64,000 nt of DNA from Thermotomaculum hydrothermale. Lineage in GTDB: Bacteria; Acidobacteriota; Holophagae; Thermotomaculales; Thermotomaculaceae. The translations under genes were made by a program, and so were the position numbers. Positions 34,618 through 42,346 of the stretch are shown in pieces (positions within the stretch are counted from its first letter, which is position 1; the number at the start of each line of letters is the position of its first letter). The DNA lies in assembly GCF_016592575.1 (NCBI RefSeq), contig NZ_AP017470.1, positions 868,001-932,000 of the forward strand, written 5' to 3'. The notes beneath the pieces were generated by a model. That model had not been told where the DNA came from, searched no databases, and worked only from the letters and a program-made list of their open reading frames with translations.

Positions 34618-35220
34618 TTATCCTAAATTTATTACAGATTCCCCCTGCATAAGGGATTGAACTGAATCAAAAGCGTTGCCAATTTGCCCAACTTTCAATT
34701 CATCGGTAATTTTAAAGTAATTTAAACACGCACCGCAGGAGTATATTTCAACCCCTCTCTTTTCCAATTCTTTTAAGTGTTCAATTGTCTCTTCCCAGAA
34801 GCAGGTAATGTGAACGCCTTTATTTACAAAAATCATCTTCTTCGGCAAATCCTTTTTGTCTAAATCAAGAAAGGTTTTTAAAAACCCTTTCATTAACTCT
34901 TTCCCAAGCTCATAATCAGGGCCAATTGCATCTGATGAGACAAAAACAACCTTGTTTGAAACACTTTCTTCAGTTTCATCATTGTAAACAACACCGCACT
35001 GGTATCCCTTTACAATTTCAATCTCAAAAACCCCGTCTTTTTCCTTTATCTCAACAGTGCACCCTTGAGATTCCGCAAACCTTTTTACATTTTCCCTTGA
35101 GGCAATTGAATCAACCAAAACCTTTATAATTCCTTCCTCAATCTCGCTCAATGCATTTTTTGTCATAATGACAGGTTGTGGACACGCCAATCCTTTTGCA
35201 TCAACAATTTTTTCAGCCAT
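34618..35220 (-). CDS. yedF: Selenium metabolism protein YedF (TusA-like plus DsrE-like domain)
   Basis: 200 residues. An N-terminal TusA fold with the active-site LACPQPVIMTKNAL is followed by a DsrE-like domain (about 95-200) with conserved cysteines in HITCFWE and YSCGACLNYF. This two-domain form tracks with selenium use across bacteria and is thought to help deliver selenium or sulphur, but its exact reaction is not settled. It sits 3 bases upstream of selD, which strongly supports the call. The TusA cysteine is a normal TGC/TGT codon here, not UGA. Confidence 0.9.
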   Translation of the reverse strand: MAEKIVDAKGLACPQPVIMTKNALSEIEEGIIKVLVDSIASRENVKRFAESQGCTVEIKEKDGVFEIEIVKGYQCGVVYNDETEESVSNKVVFVSSDAIGPDYELGKELMKGFLKTFLDLDKKDLPKKMIFVNKGVHITCFWEETIEHLKELEKRGVEIYSCGACLNYFKITDELKVGQIGNAFDSVQSLMQGESVINLG

Positions 35221-35237
35221 ATTTTCCTCCGGGATAA

Positions 35238-35711
35238 TTACTCTTCGTCAAGCTCTTTTAAAAACAATCTGCTTTTTCTGAGTATAAAGATTGCAATTAC
35301 CATAATTAGTACAATAAGCCCCTGGGCAAAGCTTTCTGTTGTTAAACTGCTGATTATACTTGCGCTTTTTGAATCTGCTACACTTTGGGACGCACTAATA
35401 ACGAGGATTTTTCTTACAGAAGAGATTATTGCAATAATTATAAATGCTTCAACAGAGAGTTTTTTTGTCTTCATATAGTGGATTACAGTCCATAAAATCT
35501 CTAAAATAATCATGATTAAAAGCAAATGATGGATCAGGGTTACAACAATCTTCACTGTGTCTCTATGTTCAAGGAATTCAATTATAACTTCGTAAACGGA
35601 AAAAAATATTAACCCAATTGCACTGAATACAAGTATATAGGCTATTATCAATTCAACAAAATTGTATAAGTTGTCGAGGGAGTCTATAGTATTTTTCGTT
35701 ATCTTCTTCAT
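35238..35711 (-). CDS. PsiE-like membrane protein (phosphate-starvation-inducible E family)
   Basis: 157 residues with four predicted membrane spans (about 18-42, 58-76, 88-106 and 130-148) and a charged C-terminus. The pattern LIHHLLLIMIILEILWTVIHYMKTKKLSVEAFIII with a central ISSVRKILV matches the PsiE family, whose function is not known. It starts the minus-strand unit with yedF, 17 bases apart. A link with selenium is by position only. Family assignment is moderately sure. Confidence 0.68.
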   Translation of the reverse strand: MKKITKNTIDSLDNLYNFVELIIAYILVFSAIGLIFFSVYEVIIEFLEHRDTVKIVVTLIHHLLLIMIILEILWTVIHYMKTKKLSVEAFIIIAIISSVRKILVISASQSVADSKSASIISSLTTESFAQGLIVLIMVIAIFILRKSRLFLKELDEE

Positions 35712-35761
35712 ATTAAAATTATACTAAAATCAAAATAAAATTGTAAAAATTTTCTATAAAT

Positions 35762-35787
35762 AAAAAAAGGAGGGGATAACCCCTCCT
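35762..35787 (-). terminator. Rho-independent terminator of the NO reductase gene
   Basis: An 8-bp stem AGGAGGGG/CCCCTCCT with an ATAA loop (35768-35787), followed on the minus strand by seven T. It lies 15 bases past the qNOR stop and separates it from the PsiE-yedF-selD unit. Confidence 0.9.
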
Positions 35788-35802
35788 GAAATTTAGATTA
35801 TT

Positions 35803-38013
35803 TTATTTTTTCTTTGCTAAATATGTTTTCTTGAATAAATCAAAGAATACTGTTAATGCTCCTAATATAATCATTGAATCAGGAACAACTCTTATCCATG
35901 ACCAGGTTATAATCTGTTCAATAGTCTCTCTTGACCTTGCTGCGTAGTAGCCCAATTCTTTTGCAACTGCAGTTTGATGCAAGCCTATAACAAGTGTCGG
36001 GATTGCAAAGAGAATTATACCAATTGTTACAAGCCAGAAGCCAATTTTACTTAACTTATCGTCCCATTCAGTGCCGTCAACCGCAGCCTTTGACCTTGCA
36101 ACAATGTAAAGGAACGCAATTGAGATATAACCGAATGCACCTAATAATGCGACATGGCCATGGGGCATTATTAGATATGTTCCGTGTGAATAGTAATTAA
36201 CGATAGGAAGGTTTGCAACCATACCAAGAAAACCTGCACCAAGCCAGTTTAAGAAGGCTGAGCCTGTAAGCCAGAGGAAAGGAATTGTAAATGGGAAATC
36301 TCCCTTTTCTTTTGTATGTCTATATTCTTTCCATGCTTCCACCATTAAGAGAACAAGAGGAACAGGCTCTAATGCAGAGAAAATACTTCCAAGTGCAACC
36401 CAGTATTCTGAAAGTCCCTGCCACCAGTAATGGTGAGCAACGCCTAATGTCCCTGACATCATTACTAAAACAAGCTCTAAAAGCATAATTCTTTCTGCTG
36501 ATTTTCTTGAAACAAGCCCTAAAATAACGGCAAGGTAAGCGAGAACACCAGCGGCAAAAAGCTCAAATGTTAATTCAACCCAGAGGTGAACAACCCACCA
36601 TCTGTAATAATCGTCAACGGTAAAGTTGGGGAAGATTTTATGAACAGGCGCCATACCTGCCATGTAAAGTGTTGCAATACCAAAGGCAGACCAGATTATA
36701 GTGCCAACCATTACATTGTTTTCTTTTGCTTTTCTGATTGTGGAGAACACCATTAAGAACCAGAGTACAAGTCCTACAACAAGTCCTATATCCCAGACTC
36801 TTCCAAGGTTTAAAAACTCTCTTCCTTCGTTTCCAAGCCAGAACCAGACATCTCTCATGTGCCCTGTTGCACCCATATAAATACCAATTAACCCGCCAGC
36901 ACCGACAATAATTAAGGCAAGCCATAAAAGGTCGACGAGCCATGGGAATTTTAAATCTTCTTTTCCTACAAGCGGTGCGATAAACATACCGCCAACAAGC
37001 CATCCGATTGCAACCCATACAATTGCTATGTTAATGTGTAATGCTCTCATTACATTGAATGGGAGAATGCTCTGGCTTAAAACAAAGTTTTTAGCAGGTT
37101 CAGTATAAATATGTGCAATATAACCGCCTATGAAAACCTGTATTACAAAAAATAGGGCAACAAGCGGGATATATTTAAATAATTTTCTCTGGGAAGGATA
37201 AAGTGAAGAAAGTTTAAGCGGTTCTTCAAGGTCATTATCTTCTTTGTTTAATAGGTGTTCATAAACAAGGTAGAGAATAATTATTGTCAATGTCCACAAT
37301 GCTAACAACTGGAATAAAGACCAGACAATTGATGACCATGTTACATCCTGGTCAATAAGCGGCTCATGTGGCCAGTTGTTAGTGTATGTGATTTTTTTGC
37401 CAGGTCTGTAACAAGTTTCTGCTAATTGCCCCCAGTCAAAGAATGCAGCAATCTTTTTTGCCTCTTCAGGCTTTATAACTCCACCTGGAAAGGCCAGTTC
37501 TTTGTTCCCGTTTACCAGGAAATTTACAATATACTCAACATTCTTTTTATATGCTTCTGCAGATGCGTGGGTATAAACAACAGTTTTGTCGCTTAACTTT
37601 GTTCCCCTTATGTCTTTTATTACGGCAGCCTTAACCGAACCTTTGTTAATAGGCTCCTGCAATTCATCGTATTTTTCCCCGTATAGCGCTTTTGAATAAT
37701 AATCATAAAGAAATTTAACCCTTCTATGCATAAATTCTGAAGGGAAGTCAGGTCCTAAATATGCACCCATACCAAGCATGGTGCCATAGTCCATTAAATC
37801 AAATTCCTGAAAGTAGGCCTTTCCCTGAACAACATCATCATAAGTGTATAAAACCTCATTTGATTCAGAAACAACTTTCTCTGGAATAGGTGGAACCTCT
37901 TTTACCATACTTGCGGTAAATCCGATTAATGCAACAACCATTACAATTGCAATAAACCAGAAAGCTGTGAAAAGATACTTTTTTTCAAGCATCTTATCAA
38001 TAAAACCTCTCAT
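35803..38013 (-). CDS. norZ: Quinol-dependent nitric oxide reductase (qNOR)
   Basis: Single-subunit inner-membrane enzyme that reduces NO to N2O with electrons from quinol. 736 residues: one N-terminal span, a periplasmic domain resembling NorC but without a CxxCH heme c motif, and a 12-span NorB-like core. Core motifs include ALHINIAIVWVAIGW (heme ligand His), HLWVELTFELFAAGVLAY (FeB His and the catalytic Glu region) and AHHYWWQGLSEYW. This length and the missing heme c mark the quinol type. It is transcribed alone, between a terminator and a promoter with an FNR/DNR-like box. In an organism with no denitrification genes in view, NO detoxification is the likely role. Confidence 0.94.
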   Translation of the reverse strand: MRGFIDKMLEKKYLFTAFWFIAIVMVVALIGFTASMVKEVPPIPEKVVSESNEVLYTYDDVVQGKAYFQEFDLMDYGTMLGMGAYLGPDFPSEFMHRRVKFLYDYYSKALYGEKYDELQEPINKGSVKAAVIKDIRGTKLSDKTVVYTHASAEAYKKNVEYIVNFLVNGNKELAFPGGVIKPEEAKKIAAFFDWGQLAETCYRPGKKITYTNNWPHEPLIDQDVTWSSIVWSLFQLLALWTLTIIILYLVYEHLLNKEDNDLEEPLKLSSLYPSQRKLFKYIPLVALFFVIQVFIGGYIAHIYTEPAKNFVLSQSILPFNVMRALHINIAIVWVAIGWLVGGMFIAPLVGKEDLKFPWLVDLLWLALIIVGAGGLIGIYMGATGHMRDVWFWLGNEGREFLNLGRVWDIGLVVGLVLWFLMVFSTIRKAKENNVMVGTIIWSAFGIATLYMAGMAPVHKIFPNFTVDDYYRWWVVHLWVELTFELFAAGVLAYLAVILGLVSRKSAERIMLLELVLVMMSGTLGVAHHYWWQGLSEYWVALGSIFSALEPVPLVLLMVEAWKEYRHTKEKGDFPFTIPFLWLTGSAFLNWLGAGFLGMVANLPIVNYYSHGTYLIMPHGHVALLGAFGYISIAFLYIVARSKAAVDGTEWDDKLSKIGFWLVTIGIILFAIPTLVIGLHQTAVAKELGYYAARSRETIEQIITWSWIRVVPDSMIILGALTVFFDLFKKTYLAKKK

Positions 38014-38065
38014 AAAACCTCCTAATTATTATTGAAGCCCCTAATTAGGGCTAATTGTTGATTTT

Positions 38066-38071
38066 ATTTTA
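38066..38071 (-). promoter_or_regulatory. Candidate -10 box of the NO reductase promoter
   Basis: Minus-strand TAAAAT. Its centre lies 31 bases from the centre of the FNR-like box (38099.5). That would place the box at about -41.5, the class II activation position. No good -35 is present, as expected for an activated promoter. Confidence 0.5.
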
Positions 38072-38092
38072 AAGTAATAATTAATATAATAT

Positions 38093-38106
38093 TTGACAAA
38101 TGTCAA
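38093..38106 (-). promoter_or_regulatory. CRP/FNR-family operator (FNR/DNR/NnrR-like) before the NO reductase gene
   Basis: TTGACAAATGTCAA is a perfect inverted repeat of the form TTGAC-N4-GTCAA. It resembles the TTGAT-N4-ATCAA sites of FNR and the related sites of the NO sensors DNR and NnrR, which control nitric oxide reductases. It is centred about 41 bases upstream of a good start point for qNOR. Which regulator binds cannot be told. Confidence 0.65.
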
Positions 38107-38141
38107 GAAAATAAATAAATTTTACAAAAAAGTAAAAATAT

Positions 38142-38158
38142 TTTACCTTTAAGGTAAA
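38142..38158. promoter_or_regulatory. 17-bp perfect dyad upstream of the EutN-like pair
   Basis: TTTACCTT-T-AAGGTAAA, eight-base arms around one base, lies in the qNOR/EutN divergent region. It is about 30 bases upstream of a TATAAT (38188-38193) that serves the EutN-like genes, whose -35 is poor. The placement suits an activator or a repressor of those genes. I do not recognise the site. Confidence 0.5.
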
Positions 38159-38215
38159 GGTTATATTTTGTAGAAAATAAATTTTGTTATAATTTAACTG
38201 AATAAGGAGATAGAT

Positions 38216-38479
38216 ATGGAATTAGGTGTTGTTGTTGGGAAATTATGGAGTACAGTCAAGAATAAGCCTTTAGAGGGAAAGAGAATACTTGCAATAAGAA
38301 GGATAGACAAAAACTATAAGCCTTATGGAGAGCCTTTTTATGCCCTTGATTGTGTTGGAGTGGGAGAGGGGGAGTATGTGGTTTTTGTTCAGGGATACGA
38401 GGCTTCCCATTGTTTTCTTCCACAAATTGTTCCAACAGATTCAACAGTTATAGCAAAGGTTGATGAGATAGCAAAATGA
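38216..38479 (+). CDS. EutN/CcmL family microcompartment vertex protein (BMC-P), copy 1
   Basis: 87 residues of the EutN/CcmL fold: MELGVVVGKLWSTVKNKPLEGKR at the start, YALDCVGVGEGEYVVFVQGYEA in the middle and a C-terminal STVIAKVDEI. In known systems these pentamers cap the corners of icosahedral protein shells. No BMC-H or BMC-T shell gene and no signature cargo enzyme is near. The gene overlaps a second paralogue by 4 bases and is followed by rmuC. A TATAAT at 38188-38193 and an AAGGAG ribosome site precede it. Confidence 0.85.
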   Translation: MELGVVVGKLWSTVKNKPLEGKRILAIRRIDKNYKPYGEPFYALDCVGVGEGEYVVFVQGYEASHCFLPQIVPTDSTVIAKVDEIAK

Positions 38480-38748
38480 AGATAGGAATTGTTTCAAGGC
38501 AGATAATTTCAACTGAAAAAAACAAAAGGCTTGAAGGCTATCCCCTTTATGTTCTTGACATTGTTGATTTAAACGGTGAAAAAACAGGGGAAGAGGTGGT
38601 TGCTTTTGACACAGTGGGGGTGGGAATAGGGGAGAAGGTTATTGTAACAATTGAGGGTGATGCCGCAGTACAGTTAATAAAATACCATGATGCCCCTGTT
38701 GATGCTGTTATTGTGGCAAAGATAGACCATATTGATGAGATAGATTAG
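38476..38748 (+). CDS. EutN/CcmL family microcompartment vertex protein (BMC-P), copy 2
   Basis: 90 residues, clearly related to copy 1 but quite diverged: MKIGIVSRQIISTEKNKRLEGYP, AFDTVGVGIGEKVIVTIEGDAA and a C-terminal DAVIVAKIDHID. It is coupled to copy 1 by an ATGA overlap and lies 8 bases before rmuC. Two different vertex proteins side by side are usual inside shell operons, where one shell may carry several BMC-P types. Here the pair stands alone, so a shell encoded elsewhere or a non-shell role are both open. Confidence 0.85.
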   Translation: MKIGIVSRQIISTEKNKRLEGYPLYVLDIVDLNGEKTGEEVVAFDTVGVGIGEKVIVTIEGDAAVQLIKYHDAPVDAVIVAKIDHIDEID

Positions 38749-38756
38749 GGGGATTA

Positions 38757-39980
38757 ATGTCATTTTCTTTTTTAGGTGTTGGGCTTGTTGTTTCCATAGT
38801 TATTTTGATTATAATCCTAATTCTTTTAATTGTTATCCTTGTTAAATCAGGGAAAAATGCCAATTCAGAAAAACTTGCAAGGCTTGAGGAGCAAATATCA
38901 ATCTATTCAAGTCTTTTAAACGATATAAAAACTGGTTTGTCAGCGCTCAACCTTGAGTTTGAAAATAAGTTGTTGAAGAATGTAACCGGAGGCCTTGCAG
39001 ATACCAGGGAGCAAATTGTCAATGTTTTGTCAGGTTTAAAAGAAGAGGTAACAAAGACAAAGTTAGATTTAAAATCAACAAGTTCAGAATCCCTATCCGA
39101 GACTAAAAACAGGTTATCAGAGCTTGAAAGCAAAGTAAATGCAACTATTGCTCAGGTAAACCGTTCTCTTACAAATACAACACAGGATTTAATGGATAAG
39201 ATTACAACAACAATGAGGGATATAAATAAAACATTTGGGGAGCAAACAACAGGTTTATCAACAAAGATAGGCTCAATGACTGAAAAATTGGAAAATCTTG
39301 AAAAAATATCCTCTGATATCAAACAATTACAGGATATTCTTAAACCGCCGAAGCAAAGGGGGGTATTTGGGGAAATATTACTTGAAAACCTTTTGAAAGA
39401 TACTCTCCCAGCCGACAGGTTTGATATTCAATTCTCAATAGGAAATGATAAGGTTGACGCGGTAATTTTTCTTGAAGGTAAAATACTTCCAATAGATGCA
39501 AAATTTCCCCTTGACAGGTTTGAGGATTACAGAAAGGGAGAAGCAAGGCAATTTGTTTCAGGCATTAAAAAAATGATTGACAGTATTTCTCAAAAATACA
39601 TAAAGGTTTTAACTTCTGAGGGGAATACAACAAATTTTGCATTTATGTATATCCCTTCGGAAAGTGTATGGTATTCAATGTTTGTGGAAAACACAGCGTT
39701 GTACAGGTATGCAGTCTCAAAAAGGGTTTTTCCTGTTTCACCTAATACGCTGTATTCTTACTTTCACATAATTACAGAGGGATTAAACGCCTTTGAACTT
39801 GAGGAAAAGGTTGAAGAGGTTTTAAACAGGATTGTTTCCTTTCAGAACGATTTAAATAACTCTGTAAAGAGTTTTGAAACCTTAAAAACCCACCTTACAA
39901 ATGCCTCAAAGAAAACCGATGAGGCAATTGAATTACTCAATAAAATTTCCCGTTCAATAGAGAATTTCAGAAATTTGTAA
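38757..39980 (+). CDS. rmuC: DNA recombination protein RmuC
   Basis: 407 residues. One N-terminal membrane span (about 5-30) is followed by a long coiled coil (about 35-200) and the RmuC domain (KQRGVFGEILLENLLKDTLP, KVDAVIFLEGKILPIDAKFPLDRFEDY, and NFAFMYIPSESVWYS). The D...DAK pattern fits its PD-(D/E)XK nuclease-like core. RmuC limits rearrangements at inverted repeats, and in recent work acts in defence against mobile DNA; its role here is not shown. It lies 8 bases after the second EutN-like gene. Confidence 0.93.
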   Translation: MSFSFLGVGLVVSIVILIIILILLIVILVKSGKNANSEKLARLEEQISIYSSLLNDIKTGLSALNLEFENKLLKNVTGGLADTREQIVNVLSGLKEEVTKTKLDLKSTSSESLSETKNRLSELESKVNATIAQVNRSLTNTTQDLMDKITTTMRDINKTFGEQTTGLSTKIGSMTEKLENLEKISSDIKQLQDILKPPKQRGVFGEILLENLLKDTLPADRFDIQFSIGNDKVDAVIFLEGKILPIDAKFPLDRFEDYRKGEARQFVSGIKKMIDSISQKYIKVLTSEGNTTNFAFMYIPSESVWYSMFVENTALYRYAVSKRVFPVSPNTLYSYFHIITEGLNAFELEEKVEEVLNRIVSFQNDLNNSVKSFETLKTHLTNASKKTDEAIELLNKISRSIENFRNL

Positions 39981-40265
39981 TTCTTCACAGTTTTTGTGGA
40001 ATACCCTGTGGAAAACCTTGTTTAAAATTCGTAAAGTATGGGCAGCATTTAATTGCAATCAGGTTGCACAAAAATATGTGCAGATATAAAGCGTTTATTT
40101 TCAGTAAGTTAGCTGTAACTTAAATAAAAATTTGAACTTTTAACAATTTTTCTATTATGAAAGGATTTCCACAAAATAATTTATTTACGAAACAATTAAT
40201 GTCTCACAACTAATGTAATAAAATTATGATAAAATTTCCTTGAACATTGTATAAGGAGAGGCTTT

Positions 40266-41141
40266 ATGAAACAGAACTTGGTGGCAATTCTTGGAACAGG
40301 AACAATTGCCCAGGGAATTGCGATGACTGTTGCGCGTAATGCCCTTGATGTCATTATTTATGATGAAAGCGAAGATGATTTAAAGGAGGCTTTAAAAGGG
40401 ATTGAGTTTTCCATTGACAGGGAGATTGAAAAATGGGGAATGACTGAAAGTGAAAAGAGAGCGGTTTTAAGCAGAATAGAGACAACGACAGTAAAGGCAG
40501 ACCTTGCAAACGCTGCCATTTTTTTTGAGTCAAAGGGTAAGAGTGAAGAAGAAAAGAAAGAACTTATTTCAAACCTTGATTTTATAAGTGATTCAGAAGC
40601 TTTGTTGATTATGACAACAACAACAATAAGTGTAACTGAGGTTTCAAAAATTTTAAGAGACCCTTCAAGGCTTATAGGGCTTCACTTTATCCATCCTGTA
40701 TATAAAGTGCCTATTGTTGAGGTTGTAAAAGGATTGAAAACCTCTGCTGAAACAGTTAAAAGAACAAAGCAGTTTCTCTCTGATTTAGGCAGAGAGTACA
40801 TTGAGGTTTTTGAGTATCCTGGATATGTAACCACAAGGGTGATTTTACCGTTATTGAATGAGGCTATGCATGTTTTAATGGAAGGCCTTGCAACTGCTGA
40901 AGATATTGATAAAGCAATAAGGTTAGGCTACGACATGTCTATGGGGCCACTTGCCCTTGCAGATTATATTGGGCTTGATTATGTACTTGAATGGCTTGAA
41001 TCACTCTTTAAAGAGTTGGGAGAGGCAAAGTTCAGGCCATGCCCACTGTTGCGTAAATTAGTCAGGGAAGAGAAGTTAGGTTTAAAAACAGGTGAGGGTT
41101 TTTTCAAATATGATAAAGAAGGAAAGAGGGTGTCAAAATGA
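40266..41141 (+). CDS. 3-Hydroxyacyl-CoA dehydrogenase
   Basis: NAD-dependent oxidation of 3-hydroxyacyl-CoA, the third step of beta-oxidation (or reverse, in butyrate formation). 291 residues: Rossmann domain (AILGTGTIAQGIA) and C-terminal helical domain (PGYVTTRVILPLLNEAMHVL, GPLALADYIGLD). His140 in GLHFIHPV and Glu152 form the catalytic pair. As I align it, the usual catalytic Ser (NTSS motif) is Thr119 in MTTTTIS and the usual Asn of PGFxxNR is Thr190, so some active-site residues are changed. It starts a tightly coupled run with ackA and a FadL-like gene. The leader is 285 bases long and AT-rich. Confidence 0.9.
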   Translation: MKQNLVAILGTGTIAQGIAMTVARNALDVIIYDESEDDLKEALKGIEFSIDREIEKWGMTESEKRAVLSRIETTTVKADLANAAIFFESKGKSEEEKKELISNLDFISDSEALLIMTTTTISVTEVSKILRDPSRLIGLHFIHPVYKVPIVEVVKGLKTSAETVKRTKQFLSDLGREYIEVFEYPGYVTTRVILPLLNEAMHVLMEGLATAEDIDKAIRLGYDMSMGPLALADYIGLDYVLEWLESLFKELGEAKFRPCPLLRKLVREEKLGLKTGEGFFKYDKEGKRVSK

Positions 41142-42346
41142 AAATTCTGACATTAAATTGTGGATCTTCTTCTGTTAAATACCAATTAATTGACACTTCA
41201 ACCGGGGAGAAATTGGCCAAGGGTTCTGTTGAAAGGATTGGAATGGCTCAATCCATTCTTTCAATTTCAACATCTCAGGGAAAAAGCAAAAAGATAACAA
41301 AAGAGATTTTAGACCATACAATGGCAATTGACGGAATTCTTCATTTGATGGTTGACAAGGAGTTAAAGGTTATTTCTTCATACGATGCAATAGACGCAGT
41401 GGGACACAGGGTTGTACACGGTGGGGAAGAATTTAAAGCATCATGTCTTATAACAAATGAAGTTAAAGAAAAAATTAAGGAAAATTTTAAGCTTGCTCCG
41501 TTGCATAATCCTCCAAATTTAAGGGGTATTGAGGCTGCTCAAAGGGTTTTGTCTGATAAACCACATGTTGCAGTTTTTGATACAGCCTTTCACTCAACAA
41601 TGCCTGAGCACTCTTATATTTATCCAATTCCTTACATTTTTTATAAAAAATACAAGATTAGAAGGTATGGTTTCCATGGCTCTTCCCATAGGTATGTTTT
41701 TTCAAGGTTAAAGAATTTTTATGATAGAGATTTGAAAGAGTTGAAGGTAATTACCGCTCATATAGGCAACGGTGCAAGTATGTGTGCCATTAAAGATGGG
41801 GTTTCTGTTGATACTTCAATGGGATTTACTCCCCTTGAAGGGCTTGTTATGGGTACGAGAAGCGGTGATATTGACCCTGCTTTAATACTTTACATAATGG
41901 AATTGCAGGAATTAAGCAAGCAGGAAGCTGATTCCCTTTTGAACAAGCACAGCGGTTTGATAGGCATATCTGGAATTTCAAGCGATGTAAGGGATTTAGA
42001 AGAGGAGATTCAGAATAACAGTTACAGGGCAAAGCTTGCCCTTGATATTTACTGCTACAGAATTAAGAAATACATAGGTGCCTATGCTGCAGCCTTAGGT
42101 GGGGTAGATGCTTTGGTTTTTACAGCAGGTGTTGGAGAGAATAGCTCTTATGTAAGGCAAAAGGTATGTGAAGGCCTTGAATTTATGGGAATTGAATTAG
42201 ATCATGAGAAGAATAATGAAAAGAGCAAAAAAGAGAGAAAGATTTCAACAGATAAATCAAAAGTTGATATATTTGTTATCCCAACTGATGAAGAGTATAT
42301 TATTGCAATAGATACAGAAAAGATTGTTAAGGAGAAAAAAGAATGA
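41138..42346 (+). CDS. ackA: Acetate kinase
   Basis: Transfers phosphate from acetyl phosphate to ADP, giving ATP and acetate. 402 residues: MKILTLNCGSSSVKYQLID at the N-terminus, GHRVVHGG, VFDTAFHSTMPEHSY, YGFHGSSHRYV, THIGNG-like ITAHIGNGASMCAI and TAGVGENSSYVR, all intact. It overlaps the hydroxyacyl-CoA dehydrogenase gene and the FadL-like gene by 4 bases each. No pta is next to it; the phosphate acyltransferase at 14-15 kb is the only one in view. Confidence 0.97.
   Translation: MKILTLNCGSSSVKYQLIDTSTGEKLAKGSVERIGMAQSILSISTSQGKSKKITKEILDHTMAIDGILHLMVDKELKVISSYDAIDAVGHRVVHGGEEFKASCLITNEVKEKIKENFKLAPLHNPPNLRGIEAAQRVLSDKPHVAVFDTAFHSTMPEHSYIYPIPYIFYKKYKIRRYGFHGSSHRYVFSRLKNFYDRDLKELKVITAHIGNGASMCAIKDGVSVDTSMGFTPLEGLVMGTRSGDIDPALILYIMELQELSKQEADSLLNKHSGLIGISGISSDVRDLEEEIQNNSYRAKLALDIYCYRIKKYIGAYAAALGGVDALVFTAGVGENSSYVRQKVCEGLEFMGIELDHEKNNEKSKKERKISTDKSKVDIFVIPTDEEYIIAIDTEKIVKEKKE

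Noticed and set aside
38036-38052. AGCCC-CTAATTA-GGGCT repeat in the qNOR leader
   Set aside because: A real 5-bp stem, but it lies downstream of the predicted start and before the ribosome site, with no T tract; no known operator fits, so I do not assign a function.
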